From Tritrichomonas foetus (lineage: Eukaryota > Parabasalia > Tritrichomonadida > Tritrichomonadidae): a stretch of DNA of 40,268 nucleotides. Both the position numbers and the translations under genes were made by a program. Location: NCBI GenBank assembly GCA_001839685.1, contig MLAK01000894.1, forward strand, positions 10,017 through 50,284, written 5' to 3'. The notes beneath the pieces were generated by a model that was not told the DNA's origin, ran no database searches, and worked only from the letters and a program-made list of their open reading frames with translations. This document shows, piece by piece, positions 20,044-32,000 of this stretch (positions within the stretch are counted from its first letter, which is position 1; every line of letters begins with the position of its first letter).

Positions 20044-23000
20044 ATGTCGAAAGAAGGGGAAAAGCTACGAGAGAGGCTATATATGCCTCATGAAGCTCAT
20101 AAAAAGTCGCATATATTAAGGCCCAAAAATCCTGGTCAAATTTCTCCTTCTCTTCGCCAGAGAACCAGAAAAAATGATCAAAATCCAGAAATCCCGCCGA
20201 TTTTACTGCCATCCGAAACTTCGCAAAGTCAGAATCGACCGCATACGTCATTTTCCGATTATCGTTCGTCTCGTTATGGCGAAATTAAATCATCCACAGT
20301 TCAAACCCCGAAAACGCCAGTTAGCTTTTCTCAAAATGACGATTATGAATACAGACCAAATTCCATATCGAATACGGTTACAAATACAATCGCTCGACCG
20401 AGGACATCATTAACAACGCCAATTTCGCCAATTAGAACAGCAAAACCACGGTCAAGAGCGCCTACATTTGTTCCAAACGAAAAATCGATTTATTCTGAGC
20501 CGAAATCGCCAATTCAAAGACCAAATACCGCATTTGCTCAAAAACCAGGTTCTTCTCCATTTTTAACACAAGGGACAACAACGACTTATCAGCCATCTTA
20601 CGAAACTACAAATCTTCCACCGGAAGCCGAAATTTTGCCAATTCCTGAACCGATTTTTAGATTGAAAAAATCAAACCTTCTTTTACAAAATGATGATGAT
20701 TTTGAACAGTTTAAATTTGACCCAATTTATACAAAAGACATCAGCGATGATTTATGGAATAATCAACATTTAATATTTTATTATATTCGATTAATTCGTC
20801 AAAAATGTTTAAATCAGGAATTTTTGTATTTTTATTCAATGCCTGCAACTTCAAGAGAACCAGAAAATTGCTATTTTTTACGAATCACTTCACCGCATGA
20901 TATTGATATTCAGCATCCAAAATGTGATTATTATACGCTTAGTGCAGATGGTGTTACGTCTTATCAAGAAGGCCATAAATGCGAATTTGTGTCTTTAGAA
21001 CAATGGATTAGAGAATGTGTTATCTTTTTGAAATCAAAAAAAATTAAATTTTTTGCACAATTTGATATGTGGAGATCATTTATGCTTTTACAAAGTATAA
21101 CTAGAAGTCATTTGATCTCAACTTCGAGACATTCTATGTCTAATTCTTTATTTGCTGTTGATTCTATTTTACGAACTGCAATTTTGGGTTTACAAAGAGT
21201 TTGTGATGAAATTCGAAAATTAAGCCTCGTTGATTGTAAATCATCACAAACATTAACTTTACGTCAATTTCTTGATAGACAAGTTAAACATGAAGCTGAG
21301 ATAAAAGAAGAATTAAATAAGCTTTTAGAAAAAGCAAGAATTGGGATTGTACATGCCTGCGATTTAACTTATGAATCTACTGGAACAACGCAAAGTGAAG
21401 CTAGAAAATTAGAGAAAAAAAGAGAAGAAGCTCAGTCTCCAACTAAAAAAGCACGAAAAGAAAAACTTTCTGAAAGATTAAGACCACCAACAAAACCAAA
21501 GTTCCAAGGAAAGGGAGCTGATTTTCCTAAAAGAATGTCGACACAACCAAAGAAAAAGAAAACACTTTCATCAAATGAAATGATGGTTTATACGCAATTA
21601 GCAACTCAAAAGTTTTGCTATAAAAGATTATCAAGGTTTATTCGTCTTTGTGATTATATGCTAATTCATACTTTGAATAGTTTTGTTGTAGCAAGTTGCA
21701 AAACATTAGTAGACTTCTTGGAGCCAAGAGGAAATTCATCAGGAGGTGATGCAACAAGATTAAGTACAGAAATGATAGTAATTGATGACCATCTTGGATT
21801 TTCACCTTCAAGAAATGAAATGATAAGCAGTATTACTAGAATTTGGAAATGTTTAGTAAGTACAATTGAGGCAATTCCTACATTTTCTGTTCATCAATCA
21901 CTTATTCAATATGCAAAATCATATGGTTGGGCTGAACCAGCTGTTCCTTTAACTCAAATTATGAAAAAAGATGTGCAATATCAATCTTTACTTCAAGAAA
22001 TGTTAAACCGGCTCAATATGGCATTTTCAATGGCTACAGAGAAAATTCAATCTTACAATCCATTTTTGGAAGCTTACATTCGCAATATCAACTTTGATGT
22101 TCATAAGGTTCAACTCGATGATCCACCAGCATCATTTTACAGTGAATCCCTTGATCAATATAGATCCGAAATTAAGAAAATGGATTCTTTGGAACATTCT
22201 ACGCAAGTTCATATGCTCCTTATTCAATTAAACTCATTCTGTGATATGATTAGACCATCGCCGCGCAGATGCTTAGAGCAATTAAATGTTCTTATTCCAT
22301 GTATTGCTGAAAATAAAGTTGATAAGATTACTTCGAAAGTTACTGATGCATTATCAACTTTACATAATGATCCACAAGATATTCATGTATTTGTTTCACA
22401 ATTAGAATTCCGAAAGAAACTCACAGGAGAACTTGATACTATTAGAAATGATTATAAAGATGCTTCAGATTTCTATGCATTAATTGATAAAAATAGCATT
22501 ACTACAACAGAAGATGCCGTTGGAAGCTTCAGATCATTAAGTAATATTATTACTATGCTTGAACCATTAGTAATTCAAATGAATGAGGAAGAAGAATCTA
22601 AAATTAAGAAATGGTCGCCAAATCTCAATTCTCTTCTTGTAAAACTAAGAAAAGATATTCTCGATCTTCAAGTTGCTACAACTCGCGAAGATGTCATGTC
22701 ATCTGAAGGATTCCCACTTGAACCAATTATTCAATTTCTTAAAAATCGACAAGACGAATTACAGGAATTAAAAGAACGTGCAGAAACAGTTCAAAGGTAT
22801 CAACGCGTTCTTCAATTAAAAGTTTCGCCAATTGACGAATTGACTGAAGTTACTTCTAATTTGAATCTGAAATACTTACTTTGGACATCATATAAAGAAT
22901 GGAAAGAGAAAGTTGCACAATGGAAACCAACTCCTTTCAAGACGATAAACTCTGAACAGTTTGGTGAAGATTTAGCGAAGTTTGTCAGAATAACAACACA

Positions 23001-26000
23001 ACTTACATCTGGACTTGGTGATCATCCTTTAACACCGATATTCAAACAAAATGTTCAATCATTTAACAGTATTTTGCCAGCAATTGTTGCAATGTCCAGT
23101 CCATATCTTAATTCTACACACTGGACCAAAATTGAGAATATTACAGGTCTTACGAAATTAGAAGATACTAATTATCCACTCAGCTATTTAATTGATAAAC
23201 AAATATCCAGCTTTGTTGAGCCAATTGAATCTGTTGCCAATGATGCTGCTAATGAAGCAACACTTCGTAAAATGCTCAAAGATATTGAAGCCGCATGGGA
23301 TACAATCGAACTTAATATGGTGTTGCATAAAGATCTTAAAGAGTTTTATTTGGTAGGTGATCTAGAAGAAATTATTGCTCATTTAGAAGAAAGCCAAGTT
23401 CAGCTTTCTACAATCAGGTCTTCTCGATTTGTTGGTGCAATTAAACCACAAGTTGATGATTTGTCAAGGTCAATGAACCTGCTCGCTAAATGTTTAGATG
23501 ATATTACTACATTCCAAATTGCTTTTAACTCTCTTACAAAAGTCTTTTCATCAGGCGACATTCAACAACAGCTATCTTCACAAACAGCAGAATTAAATGG
23601 AATTGAGAGACAATATAAATTATGGACATCTAATGCACATGATATGCCAAAATGTTTCAAATTATGTGCAAATCACAAAGCAGTTGAAATGTTTGAAGAT
23701 TGGATTGCTAAAACAGAAAATATTCAAAAAGCACTTGAAGAATTTTTACAAAGAAAGAGAACAGCCTTTCCAAGATTTTATTTCCTGTCGAACGAAAATC
23801 TTCTCAAAATTTTCGCCGAAGCAAGAAATCCAAAAGCAGTCAATCCATTCCTTCCAAAGTTATTCGATGGTATTCATACACTCGAATTTTCCAGCAATGG
23901 TCAAGATATTATTTCTATGTCTTCAGTTGAAGGAGAAAATATTTTACTTACACACTGTCAATCAATTGGTGCTATAGAAGCATGGATGACCAATTTAGAA
24001 AGATGCATGAAACTTTCATTGCATCGTGTTCTTAAAGAAGGAAAACAAGAATTTTATTCAATGAATCGAAAAGATTGGCTTTCAAAATATCCAGCACAAG
24101 TTATCACAGTTTACAGCCAAGTCAATTTTTCTTTAATGGTTGAAGATGCCCTTTCTGCTCCAAAAATTTCAGATGCTTTGAAAGATCTACGTGATTTAAT
24201 GGAATCAAATTTGAGTGATCTTGCGGATATTGTAAGACTTCCTCTTTCTCGCGCTCTTCGTTCAGGAATTGTATCACTTATCACATTGGAAGTTCACTCT
24301 CGTGATATTGTATCGGAATTAATGGCAGCTGAATGTACTGGTGTTGCTGATTTTGAATGGGTAAAGAGATTAAGATATTATTGGGATGTTGAAGCAAATA
24401 GAGTAAAAATTTGTCAAGCAAATGCAACAATTATGTATGGATATGAATACTTGGGTGCAACATCAAGGCTTGTCGTTACTCCTCTGACCGAAAGATGTTA
24501 TTTGACTCTTACTTCGGCTTTGCAATTCTTTTTGGGAGGTTCACCTGCAGGCCCAGCTGGTACTGGTAAAACTGAAACAGTTAAAGATCTTGCTAAATCT
24601 GTTGGGAACTTTTGTGTTGTATTTAACTGCTCTGATGCAGTTACAGTTATTCAAATGGAGTCTTTCTTTTCTGGTCTCGCACAAACCGGAGCATGGGCTT
24701 GTTTTGATGAATTTAACAGAATTAACTCTGAAGTTCTTTCTGTTATTGCCGAACAAGTTTATACAGTTCAACAAGCTGTTGCCTCTGGACTTCAAACCTT
24801 CCAATTTGTTGGTCAAACAATTCCACTAAATCCACGATGTGGTGTTTTCATTACAATGAACCCTGGTTATGCAGGAAGAACTGAACTTCCGGATAACTTG
24901 AAATCACTTTTCAGACCAATTTCTATGATGGTTCCAGATTATGCAATGATTGCCGAAGTTGTTTTATATTCAGAAGGTTTTAATACTGCAAAACCATTGG
25001 CGAAAAAAGTCACACAACTTTACAAGCTCAGTTCCGAAATGCTCAGTCAACAAAGTCATTATGATTTTGGTATGAGAGCTTTGAAGTCGGTTCTTGTGAT
25101 GGCAGGTGCATCAAAAAGACGCTCACCTGATTTATCTGAAGACATTATTCTCATTCGAGCGATGAGAGATTCTAATATATCTAAACTTCTAATTGATGAT
25201 GCTAAATTATTTGATGCTATCATTGGAGATTTGTTCCCAGGAGTTGAGTTTGAAAATGAATCATTCGATGAACTTACAAAAGCGATCACAAAGGCAATTG
25301 AAAATAGAAATCTTCAACTTTCTGACTTTATGATTATGAAAACTATTCAACTTTATCAAACAATTTATATCCGACATGGTGTAATGCTTGTTGGTCCAAC
25401 AGGAGGAGGAAAAACTACATCAAGGAATTTACTTGCAGATTCAATCGATATCCTTGGTACAAAAGTTGAACAAAAAGAAATCAATCCAAAAGCTGTTACA
25501 CTTACTGATCTATATGGTGCATATAATCTTGTAACTGGTGATTGGAAGAACGGTCTTGTTGGTAAAATGTTTAGTGAAATGGCAGAAGCAGATAAAGAAA
25601 TACAGCAATGGATCATTTTTGATGGTCCAGTTGATGCCTTATGGATTGAAAACATGAACACTGTATTAGATGATAACAAGTTACTTTCACTTGCCAATAG
25701 CGATAGAATTAAGATGACTGATATGATGCATTTGTTATTTGAAGTTGGTGATTTGGCTCAAGCTTCTCCTGCCACTGTATCTAGATGTGGTATGGTTTAT
25801 TATCAACCAGAGGATTTAGGATGGAGACCATTAGTTAATGGATGGATTGCAAGTAAGCCAGAAAATATTCAGGAACTTTTGCATAATACCTTTGAAACTA
25901 CATTTGACCAAGCCGTAGAAACGATGAATGAAACATGTAAAACAGTTGTTACACCTTTAATTTGGAATATTGCTACATCACTTTGTACATTATTTGATGC

Positions 26001-29000
26001 CATTACTTCATCTCAAGAAGTAGTTTATGAAAAACTTCCTGCAGATCAAATTGAAAAAATTATTACAACTATTTATGCATTCGCTATGGCATGGGCTTTT
26101 GGTGGTGTGATAACTGAAGAAACAAGAGGAGACTTTGATACTTTTGTTCGTGAAATGTTCGAAAGAAAGATCAATTATCCTCCTCGGAAAACATTATTTG
26201 ATTATCAACTTGATATCAAAGAAATGAAATTTGATCCATGGTCAGATCTTGTGAATACTGTGCAAACATCATCAATTGTTCCAACTGCTGATACAATTCG
26301 ATTTTCTAATCTTTTGCAGCTATTAATTGAACAAAAGAGACCAGTATTGTTCCTTGGTGAAAGTGGTTGTGGTAAAACATCAATTATTCAAAATACGCTT
26401 CAAACTATGATGCAAACTATTTCGTCGATTCTTTTTACACTTTCTGCCAGAACATCTGCTGCACAAATTCAAGACTTAATTGAAGCTAAAATGCTTCAAA
26501 AGAGGAAAACTTTATATGGTCCACCAGAAGGTAAATCATCTGTTCTTGTTATTGATGACTTTAATATGCCTCGCCCGGATACCTATTGGTCTCAACCACC
26601 AATCGAAATATTAAGAACTATCATCAATAATAAAGGATTATATAATCGTGATGAACTTTTCTGGTATGACATTGAAGATCTTACACTTGTTGGAGCTGGT
26701 ATTACACAAGGACATGTTACACCTCGATTTACTTCTAGGTTCACAATCCTTGCTCTTCCAGCTCCAAGTGATCCTGTATTGATTCGTATTTTTAGTGAAA
26801 TTCTGAACGAATTTTTGAATGGTTTTGTAGAAAGTGTCATTAAAATGTCTGATCTTGTTGTGAAATCATCTGTTACTTTCTACAGGAAAATCAAAGCAGA
26901 GCTCTTACCTACTCCGTCAAGATCACATTATACGTTTAATCTTCGTGATTTATCACGTGTTTTTAAAGGAATTTTACTCACAAACAAAAATTCTTTATGT
27001 GATCCAACAACATTTGTGAAATTATGGTTCCATGAAAACTTAAGAGTTTTTGGTGATAGACTTGTTGATGATAAAGATCGTGCATTAATGCTTAATACTA
27101 TGTTTGAAGTAGCAAAGAATAGTTACAAGCTTAAAGAAGAAATGTCATTCTATTTCAATGATGAAAATCCGCTTGCTTGGACAGATATATTAAAAGGCTA
27201 TGGAGATTCTACTGAAAAGAGCTATCAAGAAGTTTCATCATATAAACAAATGACTGCTGCTCTTCGCTCTTTCAGTGATATGTATAAGACACCAGTTGTC
27301 TTATTCAAAGAAGCAATTGAGCATACACTTCGAATTGTCAGAGTTATGAGACAGCCTTCAGGTCATATGCTTCTTGTTGGAATGGGTGGTACAGGAAAAA
27401 GAACATCAGCTCGATTTGCTGCATTTGTTTCAGAAATAGAAATATTTGAGCCACAGCCAGCTAAAGAATATAAATTAGCTGATTTTAGAAATGATCTTAA
27501 AATATTATTTAAAGCTGCTGGTGTTCAAAACAGAAAGATGATGTTCCTTCTTACTGATGAACAAATCGTCGATGAATCCTTCCTTGAAGATATTAATAAC
27601 GTCCTCAATACAGGTGATGTTCCCGGGTTGTTTGAAACAGAAGAATTTGATCAAATGATTAATGATCTTCTTGTTCCACAAATGAAAAAAGCTGGTGAGT
27701 CACTAGCTTATGATTCATTATGTAGAAAATTCACATCCAACATCATGAAAAACTTACATGTTGTGCTTGCACTTTCTCCTGTTGGTGGTAGATTTAGAGA
27801 TCGATGTCGAATATTTCCATCACTTGTTAGTTGTTGTACAATTGATTGGTTTGAACCTTGGCCGTCTGAAGCACTCCATACTGTTGCGCATGAATTCCTT
27901 GAGAAAATGGATCTCTCAAGATTTGGTGATGTTAAACCTACATTAGCTGAAGTTGCAAGGTTTGCACACACATTAGTTTGTGATGAAGCAACTAATTTCC
28001 AAAATGAATTAAGTAGAGTTTATTATGTGACGCCTGCAGTTTACATTGAATTCTTTAATTTATTCACATCAATGCTCGCAAAAAGAACTAGTGATCATGA
28101 TGCTAAGAAACAACAACTTGAAAAAGGTGTTGAAAAACTGACAGAAACCAATCAAAAAGTTCAAGAAATGGAAGCCGAACTTCAAGGACTCAGGCCAATG
28201 CTTCAAAAGAAAGCTGTTGAAACCAATCTTTTGATGGACAAACTGAAAGTTGATAGAGAAAAAGTTAATGAAGCACACAGACAAATTTCTTCTGAAGAAG
28301 AAGTTGTTAAACAAGTTAGACAAGAAGCTATGGTTCTTGCCAAAGATGCACAAGATGATTTAGATCGAGCTTTACCTTTGCTTCAAGCAGCATTAAGTGC
28401 CGTTGAAGATCTTAAAAATAGAAAAGCGGATCTTGCTGTTGTTAAAACATTTACAAAACCACCACAGCTTGTTGTTGAAGTTATGGAAGCTGTTTGTTTA
28501 TTAATGGGTAAATCGCCTGATTGGAGCACAGCTAAACAACTTCTTGCACAAACTGATTTCTTCAATCGTTTACTTGATGTTCATAATAATCCAATTCCAG
28601 AAGCAACACTTATCAGAATTCGTCAAATGGCCAATGATCCACGTTTTGAATTGAAAAAAGTTATTGGTGTCAGTGAAAGTGCTGCATGTTTGTTCAAATG
28701 GGTTACAGCTATTGAAAAATATGTAACTGAAAGTGTAAGAATTGAACCTAAGAAAAAGAGAAGAGATGAAGCCCAAGCAACTCTTGATGAAGCAGAAAAG
28801 AAACTAAAAGCCAAGCAAGATGAACTTCATGTTATTTCTTCCCAACTTGCATCTTTGCAAAAACAATATGAAGATTCTTGTAATCAACAAAAAGAACTGG
28901 CCCAAAAAATTGAACAGTGTGAATATCGTCTCAAAAACGCATCGCAATTAACTTCTGCACTTGATTCTGAAAGAGTGAGATGGACAGATAATTTATCTGA

Positions 29001-32000
29001 ACTTAGTATTAAAGAAAAATGTCTTTTAGGAGATACTCTCTTAATAGCATTACATGTTGCCTATATTGGTCCATTTTCTTTTCCTTACAGACAAAAAATT
29101 ATTTCGAAATTAATAAACAAATGTAATTTATCTGGAATTGAAATTACCCCTGATTTCAATCTAGAAAATGTTGCAACATCGCCTATCACTTTAAGAGAAT
29201 GGCAAGTTTGTGGGTTACCTCAAGATGCTCTATCACGGCAAAATGGTGTTTTAGTTACATCAACTCGAAGATGGCCACTTTTAATTGATCCACAAGGGCA
29301 AGGTCGAAAATGGCTTATTGAAACAGGTAATATTCAAGTTATTCGTTGCACAGATAATAATTATACAAGAGTTATTGAAAATGCAATTTTTGCAGGATCA
29401 ATGGTTCTTGTAGAAGATGTTGAAGAAACATTAGATAGTGGTCTTCAGTTCATTATTGCACCAAAAACAAGAAAACAGGGAGGAAGGTTAGAAATATCTG
29501 TAGGTGAAAAATGGATTGCTTATCACCCACAATTTAAGCTTTATCTTACTACCAAATTAAATAATCCACAATACTTACCCGATGTTTTCATTCAACTTTC
29601 AGTTATTAACTTCTCAGTTACGCATGAAGGTCTTGAGGAACAACTTCTTAGTGATGTTGTTTTACATGAAATGCCAGAACTTGAAAAACAAAGAAGTGAA
29701 TTGATTGTTTCCATTGCTAAAGATCAGAAAGCTTTGTCTGACTTAATGGCTCAAATTTTGCACCTTTTGTTTACATCAAAAGGAAATATTTTGGATAATG
29801 AGCAGTTAATTAAAACTTTGCATGATGCTAAAGCCACATCAACACAAGTTTCTGAACGTCTTGTTGAAGCCGAGAAAACTGAAAAAGAAATCACAGAAAA
29901 ACGTGAAGTTTATCGTAATGTTGCAACAAGAGGATCTGTTCTTTATTTTGTTGTTTTAGAGCTTCCAGGAATTGATTCAATGTATCAATATTCGCTTGAA
30001 TTCTTCAAACGCATTTTCAAAGGCGTTTTAGATTCCACTGAAAGATGTGATGATGATATTGCACAACAATGTGAACTCTTCATTGATGGATTAACATTTG
30101 CGGTCTTTGCAAATGTTTCACGTGGTCTCTTTGCAAATCATCGTGAAGTATTTTCCTTCTTAATTGCGACAGCTTTAGAAAGATCAACAAATGAAATCAC
30201 AGATGATATGTGGAAACTTTTCCTTCGTGGTCCATCAGATGTTGATATTTCTAAATTTGATGATCCAAATCCAAACATTGAAGAAAGAATATGGGCTAAA
30301 TGTTGCGCATTATCTAAAGCTGCTCCAGATTTTAATCTCATTCAAAAGCATATTAATGAGAATTATAACTTATGGAAAGATTTCATTGAAGAATCATCTA
30401 TTGAAATTCCACTTCCTTATTCAAAATTATCAACATTTAATAAACTCATTATTGCTTCATGTATATCTCGAAGAAAGATTGTAACCCTTGCTAGAAGTCT
30501 TGTTCGTGAGGTTCTTGGTGAAAACTTCATAGCTCAAGCTGATGTTGATCTTAATGCACCTTATCAAGATACATCTAAAGATACTCCACTCTTATTTATT
30601 TTGTCACAAGGTGCAGATCCACGTGATTCACTTGAAAGATTAGCTGCAAAGAAAGGATTCGCTAAGAAACTTTCAATTCTTTCTTTAGGGCAAGGAAGAG
30701 GTCCAGCAGCTTCAAAACTTATAAAGAAAGCTAAATTAAGTGGGCATTGGGTTTTTCTGCAAAACTGTCATCTTTGTCCATCATTTTTGCCTGCACTTGA
30801 ACAAAAGATTCAGAAAATGAGTCGAAATCAAAATAAAATTAGTAATCAATTCCGTCTCATTTTATCATCCATGCCAACCGATGTTTTCCCAGTTTCTATT
30901 CTTAGAAACTCTGTCAAAGTTACTTCTGAACCACCTTCAGGAATTCAACCCAATGTTCAACTTCTCTTAAATACAATTTCATCTGAGCAATGGGAATCTT
31001 GCTCAAAGATAAAACCATGGAAGAAACTTTTATTTGGTATTGCTTTATTCCATGCAACAATTCAAGAAAGGAAGAGATATGGTGCACTTGGTTTCAATAA
31101 AACATATGAATGGAATACAAGTGACTTTTCTATTGCCACTAAAATTCTTCATGCCTATTTAACACAAAATGATCAAACACCATGGGATGCATTAAGACAG
31201 ATGATTGGTGATGTTGTTTATGGAGGACGTGTTACAGATGATTGGGATAGAAGATGTATGAATGCAATATTGGATCGATTCTTATGTCCCAGAGTATTAA
31301 ACGATGGAATTTATTTCGATTATGATAAAAAATATCCACAAATTAACGTTTGTAGCTACGAACAAATATTTGAACAAGTTCAAAAATTCCCTATTGAAGA
31401 TTCTCCCTCTATTTTTGGATTCCATCCAGTTGCTCTAAATGCAATACAATTATTCCAATCTAATCAAATTGTCAATTGGATCATCGGAGTCCAACCAAAT
31501 GAAAGCAGTGGAAGTGCAGCCCAAAAAGATGATGATACAGTTTTAGTTACTGCTGAAGAACTTGGTTCTCAACTTCCACGAGAAATAATTACCAAGAATG
31601 CAAATCCAACATTGTTTGAAGAACACGGCGATAGACCAAATTCATTAACCGTAGTTTTAATGCAAGAAGTTGAGCGTTACAATAAATTAATAAGTGTTAT
31701 TCAAGGATCATTGACAGCTGTTTCACAAGCAATTCGCGGTGAAGTAGTAATGTCAATTGATATTCTTGAAGTTTATCGATCTTTACTAAATAAACAAGTT
31801 CCAAAAGCATGGTCTGAAGTTGCATATCCTTCAGTTAAACCACTTGCATCATGGTTCAAAGATTTACTTGAGAGAATTGAATTTATCCAAAATTGGCTTC
31901 GTAAAGGAGAACCAAATGTTTTCTGGTTCCCTGGTTTCTTCTTCCCCCAAGCGTTCTTGACTGCTGTTTTACAAAATCACAGTCGAAAGTATTCTGTTCC

